Positions 27,913-37,846 of a stretch of 64,000 nucleotides of DNA are shown here, piece by piece. The translations under genes and the position numbers were made by a program. The DNA lies in the NCBI RefSeq assembly GCF_000373965.1, contig NZ_KB892863.1, forward strand, positions 62,001 to 126,000, read 5' to 3'. The stretch comes from Uliginosibacterium gangwonense DSM 18521 (GTDB lineage Bacteria > Pseudomonadota > Gammaproteobacteria > Burkholderiales > Rhodocyclaceae). Position 1 is the first letter of the stretch, and each line of letters opens with the position of its first letter. The notes under the pieces are model-generated. The model was not told the DNA's origin. It did no database searches and saw only the letters and a program-made list of their open reading frames with translations.

Positions 27913-30900
27913 TCAGGCCTCTTCCGCGTAGGATTCTGAGTTGGTGTTCTTTACGCCCAGCCACGTGGTGAGGCGATCAAAAGCCAAATAGATCACCGGG
28001 GTGGTGAACAACGTCAACAATTGGCTCAGAAGCAGCCCCCCGACCATCGTGATCCCCAGGGGGTGGCGCAATTCAGAGCCTACGCCACTGCCGATCATGA
28101 GAGGCAAGGCCCCCAGCAATGCGGCCATCGTCGTCATCAGAATCGGGCGGAAGCGCAACAGGCAGGCCTGGAAGATGGCCTCCCGTGGGGGCTTGCCCTC
28201 ATCGCGCTCTGCCTGCAAGGCAAAGTCAATCATCATGATGGCGTTTTTCTTGACAATGCCGATCAATAGTACGATACCAATGATGGATATGACCGATAAG
28301 TCATTGCCTGATAACATGAGGGCGAGCAGCGCGCCTACGCCAGCAGAAGGAAGCGTTGATAGGATGGTGATCGGGTGGATGTAACTCTCATACAGTACCC
28401 CCAGCACGATATACATGGTAACGATGGCGGCGAGGATCAGCCAGAGTTCATTGGCAAGCGACGCCTGGAAAGCCAGCGCGGCACCTTGGAAGCTCGTTTT
28501 GATGGCCATGGGCATATTGAGCTGCTGTTCCGCCTTCGTGATGGCCTCGACCGCATTGCCCAAGGATGCGTTTGGCGCAAGATTGAAAGAGATGGTGGCT
28601 GCAGGGAGTTGCCCCAGATGGTTGATGGCCAGTGAGCCGCTGCGCTCTTCAAAACGTGCAACGGCTGACAAGGGGATTTGCTTGCCGGAACTGCTTGGCA
28701 CATAAAGCGCGTTGAGCGAGGCCATATCGCGGCGGAAATCGGGAGCCACTTCCAAGACCACCCGGTACTGGTTGGATTGGGTAAAAATGGTGGAAATCAG
28801 GCGTTGACCATAGGCGCTATAGAGTGCGCTATCAATGGACGCGACCGATACGCCAAGCTGCCCGGCGGCATCGCGATCAATGAGGACGTATGCCTGCAAA
28901 CCGTTTTCTTGCAAATCGCTGGTGACATCCTTGATGGTCGGAATCCCATGCAGGGCATCCATGAGTTTGGGCACCCAGGCCGATAGCAAGGTGTCATCAG
29001 AAGCCTGCAAGGTAAATTGGTACTGGGTGCGGCTGACCCGGTCTTCTACGGTCAGGTCCTGCAAAGGTTGCAGGTAGAGTGACAGCCCAGGCAGATGGGC
29101 GGTGCTATTTTGCAGGCGGCGCACGATTTCGTCAGCCCTGGCTTTGCGCTGGGCGAGCGGTTTGAGGTTGATGAGCAGGCGAGCGCTATTGAGAGCGGAG
29201 TTGTTGCCGTCTGAACCGATATAGGCGGAAAGACTGGTTACATCGGGGTCTTGCAGGATGACGTCTGCCAATGCCTGCTGGCGTTGGGTCATTGCGTCAA
29301 AAGAAATGGTTTGCGGTGCGTCGACAATCCCCTGTATGACGCCAGTATCCTGCATGGGGAAGAAGCCCTTGGGGATCGCAATATACAAAACCACAGTCAG
29401 CACCAGCGTGGCAATGGCTACTAGCAGTGTGGCGGCCTGCCGATCCAGTACCCAGTTGAGTATGCGTCCATACCCGGCGATGATATTGTCAAACATTTTG
29501 TCACTGGCATGGTAGAACCATGATTGCTTTTCTTCCGGCACATGGCGGAGCAAACGGCCACACATCATGGGGGTAAGGGTGAGCGAGACCACCGCCGAAA
29601 TCAAGATCGACACCGCCAGGGTGATGGCAAATTCGCGGAACAGGCGCCCGACCACATCCCCCATGAAAAGCAGGGGAATGAGCACGGCGATCAGTGATAC
29701 AGTCAGCGAAATGATGGTGAAGCCAATCTGTTTGGCGCCCTTGAGTGCCGCTGCCATGGGGGATTCGCCCAGTTCGATGAAGCGGGCGACGTTTTCGATC
29801 ATGACAATGGCGTCATCTACGACAAAGCCGGTGGCAATCGTCATTGCCATCAAACTGAGGTTGTTGATGGAAAACCCCGCCAGATACATGACGCCAAAGG
29901 TGCCGACCAGTGAGAGTGGCACGGCAACAGCGGGAATGATGGTAGCAGGTACGTTGCGCAAAAAAATGAAGATGACCAGCACCACCAGGGCGATGGATAA
30001 GGTTAACTCCATGCTCACGTCCCAGATTGAGGCACGGATGGTGGTGGTGCGGTCGGTCAGGATGGATAGTTCAACCGATCCCGGCAGGCTTTCGCGTAAC
30101 TGAGGGAGCAGTTGTTGAATGTGGTCAACCGTGTCGATGACATTTGCGCCCGGTTGGCGTTGCACGTTCAGAATAATGCCGGGGGTATGGTTTTCCAGTG
30201 CCCCCAGCCGCGTGTTTTCCGCGCTTTCAACTACCTGGGCTACGTCGCTCAGGCGGATTGGTGCTCCGTTGCGATAAGCGAGTACCAACTTTTGATAGTC
30301 AGCGGCGGATTTGATCTGGTCGTTCGCGTCGATGGCGGATGACCGCTGTGGCCCATCAAAATTTCCTTTGGCTTGATTGACGTTGGAATTGGATACAGCC
30401 GTGCGGATATCATCCAGGCTGATTCCAAGCGAAGCCAGTGAGCGTGGATTAACCTGGACGCGTACAGCAGGACGTTGCCCACCAGATAGGGTCACCAGCC
30501 CAACCCCTGAAATCTGCGAGATTTTTTGTGCAATCAGTGTATCGGCAAGGTCTTCGACCTTTGGTAGTGGCATGCCGTGTGAGGTGATTGCCAGCGTCAT
30601 GATCGGCGCATCAGCCGGATTGACTTTGCTATAGATGGGCGGATTGGGCAGATCACTTGGCAGCAGATTGCTGCCTGCATTGATGGCCGCCTGGACTTCC
30701 TGTTCGGCAACGTCAAGCGACAGATTGAGATCAAACTGCAAGGTGATGACCGATGCACCCGCTGAGTTTTGCGAGGACATCTGATTCAAGCCGGGCATCT
30801 GGCCGAATTGGCGTTCTAGTGGCGCCGTGATTGTGGAGGTGATGACTTCCGGCCCCGCCCCTGGGTAGAGGGTTGTGACCTGGATGGTTGGGTAGTCCAC

Positions 30901-31017
30901 CTCCGGCAAGGCTGAGATAGGCAGCACATGCAAGGCCACCAAGCCTGCCAGCAATATTGCCAGCATGAGTAGCGAGGTGGCGACCGGGCGTAAGATGAAA
31001 ATGCGAGAGGGATTCAT
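27913..31017 (-). CDS. mdtB: RND multidrug transporter subunit MdtB
   Basis: A 1034-residue HAE1 RND pump subunit paralogous to the following MdtC. It begins [20 protein letters not shown], and the relay segment is [19 protein letters not shown]. Its order directly behind mdtA and before mdtC is the same as in E. coli. The tandem paralogues suggest a heteromeric pump; conserved Asp pairs are retained in both. Confidence 0.94.
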   Translation of the reverse strand: MNPSRIFILRPVATSLLMLAILLAGLVALHVLPISALPEVDYPTIQVTTLYPGAGPEVITSTITAPLERQFGQMPGLNQMSSQNSAGASVITLQFDLNLSLDVAEQEVQAAINAGSNLLPSDLPNPPIYSKVNPADAPIMTLAITSHGMPLPKVEDLADTLIAQKISQISGVGLVTLSGGQRPAVRVQVNPRSLASLGISLDDIRTAVSNSNVNQAKGNFDGPQRSSAIDANDQIKSAADYQKLVLAYRNGAPIRLSDVAQVVESAENTRLGALENHTPGIILNVQRQPGANVIDTVDHIQQLLPQLRESLPGSVELSILTDRTTTIRASIWDVSMELTLSIALVVLVIFIFLRNVPATIIPAVAVPLSLVGTFGVMYLAGFSINNLSLMAMTIATGFVVDDAIVMIENVARFIELGESPMAAALKGAKQIGFTIISLTVSLIAVLIPLLFMGDVVGRLFREFAITLAVSILISAVVSLTLTPMMCGRLLRHVPEEKQSWFYHASDKMFDNIIAGYGRILNWVLDRQAATLLVAIATLVLTVVLYIAIPKGFFPMQDTGVIQGIVDAPQTISFDAMTQRQQALADVILQDPDVTSLSAYIGSDGNNSALNSARLLINLKPLAQRKARADEIVRRLQNSTAHLPGLSLYLQPLQDLTVEDRVSRTQYQFTLQASDDTLLSAWVPKLMDALHGIPTIKDVTSDLQENGLQAYVLIDRDAAGQLGVSVASIDSALYSAYGQRLISTIFTQSNQYRVVLEVAPDFRRDMASLNALYVPSSSGKQIPLSAVARFEERSGSLAINHLGQLPAATISFNLAPNASLGNAVEAITKAEQQLNMPMAIKTSFQGAALAFQASLANELWLILAAIVTMYIVLGVLYESYIHPITILSTLPSAGVGALLALMLSGNDLSVISIIGIVLLIGIVKKNAIMMIDFALQAERDEGKPPREAIFQACLLRFRPILMTTMAALLGALPLMIGSGVGSELRHPLGITMVGGLLLSQLLTLFTTPVIYLAFDRLTTWLGVKNTNSESYAEEA

Positions 31018-31023
31018 ATGCCC

Positions 31024-32364
31024 TCACTGCTCCGCACGATGTCGTCGTCCGGCTGCTGGCGCGCTTGCTTCCCCTGCAGGAGATGGCCCGGAGACTGAAT
31101 TGCCGTTGGCCTGATTCCTGCCACGGCGATTTTCGCCGCGTGCTCCCGAGGATTTGAGCAGGCTGGACGCGTCACTGATCTCTATTTGGGCGCCATCACG
31201 CAGTTGGTCTATGCCGTCGACCACAACCTGTTCGCCGGGTTTGAGTCCTTCCTCGACGGCGATCTGATTGCCACTTTCAATGCCTAAGCGTACCTTGCGC
31301 TGGCTGACCGTGTTGTCGGCGCCAACCACGTACACAAAGGCCCCGTCACGCCCGCGTTGAACGGCAGAGGAGGGTGCCAGCGTCATCTCATCCAGCGTGC
31401 GCGCCAGGAGTTTGATATTGACGAACTGGTTGGGGAACAGGGCCATGTCTTCATTGGCGAACCGTGCCTTGAATTTGATGGTGCCTGTTGTGGTGTCAAT
31501 CTGGTTGTCAAAAGACAGTACCTTGCCACTTGCCAAGAGGTTTTTTTGCTCTCTGTCCCAGGCATCCACCTTGAGTTCCTTGCCGGCTCGCCATGACTTC
31601 ATGAGGCCCGGTAATTGAGCCTCTGGAATGGTGAATGCCACGTCGATGGGTTGCACCTGATTGATGACAAACAAGCCTGTGGAGTCCGAGCTATGCACCA
31701 TGTTGCCCGGATCAATCTGGCGCAGGCCCAGTCGCCCGGAGACTGGCGCGGTGATGCGGCAGTAGGAAAGCTGCAAGCGCGCATTATCCAAGGAAGCCTG
31801 ATCGGCCTTGATGGCCCCCTCATACTGCTTGACCAAGGCATCCTGAGTTTCAACCTGTTGCCGGGAAATGGAGTCTTGCGACAGAAGTGTTTGGAAACGC
31901 GTCAGTTGTTGACGTGCGCTGATCAGTTGCGCCTGATCCTTGGCAAGCAGCCCCTCCGCCTGGGCCGCTTGCACCTGGTAAGAGCGGGGATCAATCTGGG
32001 CGATCAATTGACCGACCTTGACCAAATCCCCTTCGTGCACCGGCATACTCAGCAATTGCCCATCCACGCGGCTGCGTACCACCACTGAGTTGGGCGGGGT
32101 TGCCGTACCCAATGTACTCAAATAGACGTGGACCGGCCCCCGGCTGACTTTGGCGACCTGTACAGGAATCGTGCGAACGGCTCCACCATTTCCCTTTCGA
32201 GGGCCACGAGGCTGAGACTGGGCTGACTGCTCATTGAGCTGCGCAGATGCCTTTTTATCTGCTGAGTTATGCCAAAGATATGCAGTGCCAGCAGCCAACA
32301 CTATGACTACCAGGCTGACAATCGCCCATCGTCGCACCTTGATGCGCTCTGCCCCATTTGCCAT
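31024..32364 (-). CDS. mdtA: RND membrane-fusion (periplasmic adaptor) protein MdtA
   Basis: A 446-residue adaptor anchored by one N-terminal helix (IVSLVVIVLAAGTAYLW). Lipoyl halves are GQLIAQIDPRSYQ and PVSGRLGLRQIDPG around an alpha-hairpin (SARQQLTRFQTLL...IKADQASLDNARLQL), then a beta-barrel and a membrane-proximal domain. The C-terminal tail is Arg/Gly/Ala-rich. The start at 32364 has AAAGGAAG 5 bases upstream; a longer frame would add 23 residues before the anchor. First gene of the mdtABC-oprM operon; no regulator gene is adjacent. Confidence 0.93.
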   Translation of the reverse strand: MANGAERIKVRRWAIVSLVVIVLAAGTAYLWHNSADKKASAQLNEQSAQSQPRGPRKGNGGAVRTIPVQVAKVSRGPVHVYLSTLGTATPPNSVVVRSRVDGQLLSMPVHEGDLVKVGQLIAQIDPRSYQVQAAQAEGLLAKDQAQLISARQQLTRFQTLLSQDSISRQQVETQDALVKQYEGAIKADQASLDNARLQLSYCRITAPVSGRLGLRQIDPGNMVHSSDSTGLFVINQVQPIDVAFTIPEAQLPGLMKSWRAGKELKVDAWDREQKNLLASGKVLSFDNQIDTTTGTIKFKARFANEDMALFPNQFVNIKLLARTLDEMTLAPSSAVQRGRDGAFVYVVGADNTVSQRKVRLGIESGNQIAVEEGLKPGEQVVVDGIDQLRDGAQIEISDASSLLKSSGARGENRRGRNQANGNSVSGPSPAGEASAPAAGRRHRAEQ

Positions 32365-32691
32365 GACTGCTTCCTTTGCCAAGCACTTGTTTGGCCTGAT
32401 CTTAGCAGCGGCGGCGTGTCTGCGTGTGCTCAACTTGTAGCCAATTTGTTACCAATCTTTATGGATATCTGCAGATGTTGCCGCTTAGTTGACCTATTAC
32501 TCCGGTAAACGCAGGAAATATGGCCGAGAGGACGTCAAACCTTGCTTCAGACCGGATGGGCAGATTTTGCATGCATGTGCTGACTGCATTGTAGGATCAA
32601 TGAGGGGGCCGATACATGGCCCCTTGGCCGACATGCAGCAACTGCATGGGTGCGACAACGGCGCTGGCAATACCTTGGATGGGGGCAGAAC
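32365..32691. other. 327-base divergent promoter region, mdtA / hydB
   Basis: Contains the start regions of two divergent operons and no credible gene. Short symmetric elements are visible on the hyd side: GGGGCC/GGCCCC around a 7-base loop (32605-32623) and CATGCAG/CTGCATG around CAA (32632-32648). A TTGACC hexamer at about 32489-32494 has no good -10 partner at 16-18 bases. I found neither an FNR-box (TTGAT-N4-ATCAA) nor a convincing sigma-54 site. Confidence 0.4.
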
Positions 32692-33804
32692 ATGAAAGAC
32701 ATGCGGTATTTTCCCCGGGCTGGTTTGGCCGAATTGATTGCGGCAATCAAGGAATCGGGTTATCGGGTAATTGGCCCGCGTGTGGAGCCGGGGCAAGGGG
32801 GGCTGGCGTACCGTGAGATAGCAGGGGTAGAAGATCTTCCCCGGGGCTTGTCGGATGAACAGTCTCCCGCGCGCTATCGCCTTCATCCCAATGGTAGCCA
32901 GCGATACTTTGCCTGGGCCAATACTTCGTCGGCGATCAAACCCTTTGTATTTACGCCCAGAGAGAAACTTTGGACGGTGGTCCGCAAAGAGGGGCGTCTG
33001 CACTTTGAGGCAAATCATGAAGTGGCGAAAAAAACCGCCGTCTTTGGGGTTCGGGCTTGTGATCTGGCCGCGTTGGCATTGCAGGACGCCCATTTTCTTC
33101 GAGGTGCGCATACGGATGTGTTCTATCGGGCAAGGCGTGAAAAATTGCTGCTCGTCGCTGTCAACTGCAGCCACGCGGCAGAGACATGTTTCTGCGCATC
33201 TACTGGGGACGGCCCTGAAGTTTCCGATGGCTACGATTTGCTGCTGGATGAGTTGGATGACGGCTTTTTGATCCGGCATGGCTCTACCAAGGGGGCTATG
33301 ATCATGACGGATCTGGTAACCCAGGAGGCTAGCCCTGAGCAGATATCCCAGGCGTGTGCGCAGGGGGAGTTGTGCCGTGAGAGGCAAACGCGTGCCTTGC
33401 CTGAAGCATCCAGGCTACCCGGTTTGATGCAGCGTCTGGAAAGTCCTTTGTGGGATGAGGTCGCAGAACGCTGCCTGGCATGTGGTAACTGTACGGCGGT
33501 ATGTCCAAGCTGTTTTTGCCACCGGGAATTCGACTCACCCTTGCTGAATGGGAAACATTCAGAGCATTGGCGGGATGCAGATTCCTGCTTCAGCGAAGAC
33601 CATAGTTACCTGGTAGGCGAAGTGGTGCGCGCGCATACGCGAGCGCGTTACCGGCAGTGGATGACCCATAAGTTGGCAACTTGGGTTGAGCAGTACGGGC
33701 GAACGGGGTGCACTGGCTGTGGGCGTTGTATTACATGGTGCCCAGCGGGAATTGATTTTGTTGACGAAGCCAACAAGCTGCTGTCAGCAGAGGAGGAGGC
33801 ATGA
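32692..33804 (+). CDS. hydB: Group 3b [NiFe] hydrogenase beta subunit, 4Fe-4S protein (HydB)
   Basis: A 370-residue iron-sulfur electron-transfer subunit of the bidirectional NADP-linked hydrogenase (sulfhydrogenase). Two ferredoxin-like clusters are visible near the C terminus: CLACGNCTAVCPSCFC and CTGCGRCITWCP. Earlier Cys residues in VRACDLAAL and ETCFCAST match the family. It relays electrons between the NiFe module and the flavin subunit in the cytoplasm. The ATG at 32692 is chosen because MKDMRYFP starts the conserved region; the ribosome binding site is weak. First gene of hydBGDA. Confidence 0.88.
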   Translation: MKDMRYFPRAGLAELIAAIKESGYRVIGPRVEPGQGGLAYREIAGVEDLPRGLSDEQSPARYRLHPNGSQRYFAWANTSSAIKPFVFTPREKLWTVVRKEGRLHFEANHEVAKKTAVFGVRACDLAALALQDAHFLRGAHTDVFYRARREKLLLVAVNCSHAAETCFCASTGDGPEVSDGYDLLLDELDDGFLIRHGSTKGAMIMTDLVTQEASPEQISQACAQGELCRERQTRALPEASRLPGLMQRLESPLWDEVAERCLACGNCTAVCPSCFCHREFDSPLLNGKHSEHWRDADSCFSEDHSYLVGEVVRAHTRARYRQWMTHKLATWVEQYGRTGCTGCGRCITWCPAGIDFVDEANKLLSAEEEA

Positions 33805-34640
33805 TGAAAACGCATAATTGCTATGTGCCTCACGAGGCCGAAATCATTGAGCGGGTGCAGGAAACGCCTGATATCTTTACTTGGCACCTGCGGTTTTCCG
33901 ATGCTGAGATTGCACAGCACTATCGCTTTCGCCATGGGCAGTTCAATATGCTGTATTTGTATGGTGTGGGTGAGGTGGCCATCTCGGTGATGTCTGGGGA
34001 TGGAGAAAACCTTTGGCATACCGTAAGGGCTGTCGGGCGGGTCACCAAGGCCATGATGGATCTGCCTGTGGGAAGCCGCATTGGGGTGCGTGGCCCCTTT
34101 GGCAGTTATTGGCCCTTGGATATCGCTCGTGGCAAGGACGTTGTCTTTGTTACGGCGGGCCTGGGGTGTGCGCCGGTCATGTCATCAATCCGTTATGTTG
34201 TCGAGCATAGGCAGGATTATGGCAGACTGGTGATTATGCAATCTGTACGCCATCGTCATGAAAGCCTGTGGGAGCCACAGTATGAGGCTTGGCGGGCGCT
34301 ACCGAACACTCAGGTGCTGTTGACTGCATCGCGGGACCAGACACGCTGGCCAAATTGGGAGTTGGGCCGCGTGAGCGTGCTGCTGGAAAAAGCGGATTAC
34401 AACAAGGAAGAATGTGTCGTGATGATGTGCGGGCCAGACGCAATGATGCGTGATACCGCCATGACCCTGAAAGGTCTTGGTGTGACGGCCGCAAATATTT
34501 ATGTGTCTTTGGAGCGCAACATGCAGTGTGCGGTTGGGCACTGTGGGCATTGCCAACTGGGTGGCAAGTTCGTTTGCAAGGATGGGCCGGTATTTCCTTG
34601 GCCCGAGGTCGAAGCTCTGATGTGTGTGAAGGAGTATTGA
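33801..34640 (+). CDS. hydG: Hydrogenase gamma subunit, FAD/NAD(P)-binding reductase (HydG)
   Basis: A 279-residue FNR-type flavoprotein. FAD site FRHGQFNMLYLYGVGEVAISVM, NAD(P) site VFVTAGLGCAPVMSSIRYV, and a C-terminal [2Fe-2S] Cys cluster in MQCAVGHCGHCQLGGKFVCKDGP. It passes electrons to or from NADP(H). Its ATGATG start overlaps the hydB stop by four bases, with GAGGAGG just upstream. Not to be confused with the radical-SAM HydG of [FeFe] hydrogenases. Confidence 0.9.
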   Translation: MMKTHNCYVPHEAEIIERVQETPDIFTWHLRFSDAEIAQHYRFRHGQFNMLYLYGVGEVAISVMSGDGENLWHTVRAVGRVTKAMMDLPVGSRIGVRGPFGSYWPLDIARGKDVVFVTAGLGCAPVMSSIRYVVEHRQDYGRLVIMQSVRHRHESLWEPQYEAWRALPNTQVLLTASRDQTRWPNWELGRVSVLLEKADYNKEECVVMMCGPDAMMRDTAMTLKGLGVTAANIYVSLERNMQCAVGHCGHCQLGGKFVCKDGPVFPWPEVEALMCVKEY

Positions 34641-34641
34641 G

Positions 34642-35451
34642 ATGAATGCCTCTGCCAACACACCCATGCCCAAGGTGGCCATCCATAAATTTGCTTCTTG
34701 CTCGGGTTGTCAGCTCGCTTTTGTGAACATGGGCACCGATCTGATTGAACTGACCAAGCTGGTCGATATTGTGCACATGGCTGAATTTGGACATGTAGCA
34801 CCAGAAGATGAACCGGTAGATGTTGCGTTTATCGAAGGTTCTATCACCACACCACATGACGTGGAGCGCCTGCTGAAGATCCGTGCCAACAGTCGCTATC
34901 TGCTCACCATGGGAGCATGTGCCACATCTGGCGGCATTCAGGCTTTGCGCAACAACGCCGATACAGCCGAGTGGATGCGATCGGTATATGCCAAGCCAGA
35001 ATTCATTCAGTCTCTATCCAGTTCCGCCGCAATAGCCAACCATGTGAAAGTGGACTTTGAGTTGTGGGGTTGCCCGGTGAGTGTGCGCCAGATGCTGGCG
35101 GCAATTCGTTCGCTGCTCTTTGGCGTGGCGCCGCAGATTTCTCGTGAGAAGGTCTGCCAGGAATGCAAACGCAGGGGAAACAACTGCATTTTGGTCACGC
35201 AGGGCGCTCCTTGCATGGGGCCGGTGACGCGCACCGGTTGCGGTGCTTTGTGCCCATCTTTTGGCGCACCATGCTATACCTGCTATGGGCCTGCTGAAAA
35301 TGTGAATGCACAAAGTTTCGGCATGTGCCTGATGGGGTTGGGCTTGAGCCCCGAGCAGGTGGCGCGCAAGTTTGCTTCGATCAACAATGCGGCCCCTGTG
35401 TTCAGCGAAGCAACCCAGTTGTTTTCCGGCAGTGCCTGGATGGAGGAATGA
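34642..35451 (+). CDS. hydD: [NiFe] hydrogenase small subunit, delta (HydD)
   Basis: A 269-residue small subunit of the NuoB-like fold. Proximal cluster motif SCSGCQLAF at Cys20/Cys23, a further Cys in TMGACATSGGIQ and ELWGCPV, then an extended cluster region with CQECKRRGNNC, GAPCMGPVTRTGCGALCPSFGAPCYTCYGP. There is no twin-arginine signal, so the enzyme is cytoplasmic, as expected for group 3. It starts one base after hydG and carries electrons from the active-site subunit. Confidence 0.9.
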   Translation: MNASANTPMPKVAIHKFASCSGCQLAFVNMGTDLIELTKLVDIVHMAEFGHVAPEDEPVDVAFIEGSITTPHDVERLLKIRANSRYLLTMGACATSGGIQALRNNADTAEWMRSVYAKPEFIQSLSSSAAIANHVKVDFELWGCPVSVRQMLAAIRSLLFGVAPQISREKVCQECKRRGNNCILVTQGAPCMGPVTRTGCGALCPSFGAPCYTCYGPAENVNAQSFGMCLMGLGLSPEQVARKFASINNAAPVFSEATQLFSGSAWMEE

Positions 35452-35455
35452 GAGC

Positions 35456-36772
35456 ATGAGCCATACCGCCAATCATGATCCCAATCGGGAAATCCGGATT
35501 GATGTGCCATTGCTGACCCGCGTTGAAGGGGAGGGTTCGCTAGAGTTCGTTGCCCGCAACGGGCGTATCGAAAGTCTGCAATTGCGGATTTTTGAACCTC
35601 CTCGATTGTTTGAAAAATTTCTTGAGGGCAAGGATTATTCGGAAGTGCCCAATATCGCTGCACGGGTCTGCGGCGTGTGCCCGATTGCCTATCAGATGAC
35701 CTCGATCCGGGCGATGGAAAAAGTGTTTGGCATGCAGGAATCTCCCTGGGTGCATGCCATGCGCCGTGTGGTGTATTACGGAGAGTGGTTGCAAAGCCAT
35801 GCCTTGCATTTGAACCTGTTTGCCGCACCAGACTTTCTGGGTTTTAGCGATGTCATCCATATGGCACATCGTCACCCTGAAGATGTCAGGCGAGGGATGC
35901 ACCTGCAGGAATTGGGGAATGACATGCTTCGCTTGTTGGGGGGGCGCTCGGTGCACCCGATTGGATTACGGGTGGGCGGCTTCTTTCGTGCCCCACCCAA
36001 GCACGAGGTGGCTGATCTTGTTGACAAGCTGTTGGCTGCTCGTGATTTAGTGCGGGAGTTTGTGGCATGGGCGGTCGGTTTGCCCTACCCGAAGGACGAA
36101 CAGGAATTTGTCAGCATTGCAGTGCGTCATCCTCATGAATATGGAATCAATGAGGGGCGTTTGGCATCGGATCGTGGATTGGACATTGATTTTTCTGAAT
36201 ATCCCGAGCGTTTTCGTGAGCACCAAGTATCCCATTCAACGGCTCACTACTCCATGCTGGATGGTAGCAGTTATTTCCTGGGGCCATTGGCCCGGATGAA
36301 TCTGAATTTTGATTTGCTTCCGGCTGAAGTGCAGGATCTTGCTCGTGAACTGGGTCTGCGTTTTCCCTCTCATGATATGTTTCATAACGTGGCAGCCCGT
36401 GCTTTGGAGTGCTATCTGGCGGTAGTGGATAGCCTGAATATATTACAGGCTTATCGTTTGCCTAACCGCCCTTGGATTGAGCCAACGCCGCGTGCCGGAG
36501 TCGGGCATCATTGCACTGAAGCACCGCGCGGCATGATCTATCATCGCTTTGAACTGAATGAAAGTGGAGAGGTGATTGCTGCCACAATGATTCCCCCCAC
36601 ATCGCAGAATCAAGCCCGCTTGGAACAGAATCTTAACGTGGCGATGGAGCGCTTCGGTCTTCAACATGCTGACGAGCAGTTGCGTGAGTTATGCGAGAAG
36701 GTGATCCGCAATTACGACCCATGCTTGTCTTGTTCAACGCACTTCCTGAAAATGACCGTGCATCGTGAGTGA
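35456..36772 (+). CDS. hydA: [NiFe] hydrogenase large subunit, alpha (HydA)
   Basis: A 438-residue catalytic subunit. Nickel ligands: RVCGVCPIAY (Cys72, Cys75) and DPCLSCSTH at the C terminus (Cys423, Cys426). The residue that is His in the N-terminal motif of respiratory hydrogenases is Tyr here; I recall this as common in group 3b but cannot verify it. After DPCxxCxxH there are nine more residues (FLKMTVHRE), the peptide expected to be cut off by the maturation protease encoded next. It starts 4 bases after hydD; AGGAATGAGAG precedes the ATG. Together with HydBGD it would couple H2 to NADP(H). Confidence 0.92.
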   Translation: MSHTANHDPNREIRIDVPLLTRVEGEGSLEFVARNGRIESLQLRIFEPPRLFEKFLEGKDYSEVPNIAARVCGVCPIAYQMTSIRAMEKVFGMQESPWVHAMRRVVYYGEWLQSHALHLNLFAAPDFLGFSDVIHMAHRHPEDVRRGMHLQELGNDMLRLLGGRSVHPIGLRVGGFFRAPPKHEVADLVDKLLAARDLVREFVAWAVGLPYPKDEQEFVSIAVRHPHEYGINEGRLASDRGLDIDFSEYPERFREHQVSHSTAHYSMLDGSSYFLGPLARMNLNFDLLPAEVQDLARELGLRFPSHDMFHNVAARALECYLAVVDSLNILQAYRLPNRPWIEPTPRAGVGHHCTEAPRGMIYHRFELNESGEVIAATMIPPTSQNQARLEQNLNVAMERFGLQHADEQLRELCEKVIRNYDPCLSCSTHFLKMTVHRE

Positions 36773-37211
36773 GGTGTTGATTGCTGGCGTGGGCTCTTCG
36801 CATGGGGCCGACCGTCTGGGTTGGGAGGTGGTGGATGCACTCCAACAGCGTCCACTGCCACCGGAGGTGGGGCTGTATCATTGCAGCTTGCCGGTAGAAC
36901 TCAGCTCCCTCTTGTTGTTGTCAAAATATGCGATTGTGGTCGATGCGATGCTTGGGCACGGCCCCGTAGGTAAGATACATGTGCTGGGAGCAGACAATCT
37001 ACCTCAAGCCCGTTTTTCTTCCGGGGCGCATGGCGTCGGTTTGAGCGATGCCGTTGGATTGGCGATTGCCCTTGGGTTTGAACCCCGGAATTTGTCGGTA
37101 GTGGCATTGGATGTGGTTCAACCCGATGCGGTATGGGACCCGGAATGGGTCGCTGTTTTGACGCAAGCGGTACTTGCCCGCTTAACAGAGGAGCTGGAAA
37201 AAATTCCCTGA
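36765..37211 (+). CDS. Hydrogenase maturation protease (HycI/HyaD family)
   Basis: A 148-residue nickel-dependent endopeptidase that removes the C-terminal peptide of HydA after Ni insertion. Family fold marks: VLIAGVGSSHGADRLGWEVV at the N terminus, AIVVDAMLG with the central Asp, and SSGAHGVGLSDAV with the His ligand. The first metal site is less standard (GADRLGWE rather than DDGVG). The GTG start at 36765 overlaps the end of hydA by 8 bases. The other maturation genes, hypA-F, are not in this window. Confidence 0.82.
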   Translation: MSEVLIAGVGSSHGADRLGWEVVDALQQRPLPPEVGLYHCSLPVELSSLLLLSKYAIVVDAMLGHGPVGKIHVLGADNLPQARFSSGAHGVGLSDAVGLAIALGFEPRNLSVVALDVVQPDAVWDPEWVAVLTQAVLARLTEELEKIP

Positions 37212-37223
37212 CTTCGTGATCCA

Positions 37224-37262
37224 TCTCATCTGGCCACAGCCCCTGTTGTAGCCAGAGAGATA
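37224..37262. terminator. Hairpin between convergent hyd operon and lemA
   Basis: ATCTCATCTGGC and GCCAGAGAGAT pair (TCTGGC/GCCAGA core plus an AT-rich extension with one bulge) around a 16-base loop. It lies 12 bases past the protease gene and 20 past the lemA stop. No long U-tract on either strand. Confidence 0.45.
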
Positions 37263-37282
37263 AGGTTGCCAATGGTCGTTAT

Positions 37283-37846
37283 CTAGGATGCAAAATGTAC
37301 AAATTCGGGCTTGGGGTGATAGCCAAGAAACGTTGCAAAAATGCTGCTTGGGAATGAACTGGTCAAGGTATTGTACTGCGCGACAGTTTCGCTGTACTTT
37401 TTGCGCACCTCGTCCAGGCGATTGTTTTTGTCGGCGCCATCAAGATAGTTGTTCATTACCGTAATTTCACTGCTCTGGCTCAGGGCTGGGGAGGCTTTGG
37501 CTACTGCTTTTACCCGATACATGGCTCCGGTCAACATGGCCTGAGCCTGCTTAAAATTGTCGAATGCTTGCGAGTCTTGAATCAGCATTGTAGTTGGGGG
37601 TTGCTTGCGCGCATCAGAAAGAGCTTGTTCTAGCGCTTTGATCGTATTGGCATCGAAGCCGGGTTGGGCTTTTGCCGTGACGATTACCGCCTGAACAGCA
37701 TCATTTCGTTCTGCATAAGTATTTGTAACGCTTTGCCAAGCTGTAAGTACCTTTGAGTCGGCCTGCGAGAGTTGGTTGATCAATATGCCACTGATTACAA
37801 TGGCTACAACAATTCCCACCAACGCTATACGCTTAAAAACCTTCAC
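37283..37846 (-). CDS. LemA-family membrane protein
   Basis: A 187-residue protein with one N-terminal membrane helix (RIALVGIVVAIVISGILINQL) followed by a helical cytoplasmic or periplasmic domain with LTAWQSVTNTYAERNDAVQAVIVTAKAQPG and RKKYSETVAQYNTLTSSFPSSIFATFLGYHPKPEF, the C-terminal family signature. The GTG at 37846 is preferred because AGGAGG lies 8 bases upstream and it opens at the membrane segment; the frame continues 38 codons upstream without a membrane or signal character. Function of LemA proteins is not established. It lies downstream of the cellulase gene on the same strand. Confidence 0.8.
   Translation of the reverse strand: MKVFKRIALVGIVVAIVISGILINQLSQADSKVLTAWQSVTNTYAERNDAVQAVIVTAKAQPGFDANTIKALEQALSDARKQPPTTMLIQDSQAFDNFKQAQAMLTGAMYRVKAVAKASPALSQSSEITVMNNYLDGADKNNRLDEVRKKYSETVAQYNTLTSSFPSSIFATFLGYHPKPEFVHFAS

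Noticed and set aside
32365-32691. Possible sigma-54 or FNR site for the hydrogenase operon
   Set aside because: TGGCAAT-N3-TTGGA near 32667 lacks the invariant GC at -12, and no TTGAT-N4-ATCAA dyad is present.
34642-36772. Complex I-like (nuoB/nuoD) or respiratory hydrogenase reading of the small and large subunits
   Set aside because: The large subunit keeps all four nickel-ligand Cys and a cleavable C terminus, there is no Tat signal, and HydB/HydG partners identify a soluble NADP-linked enzyme.
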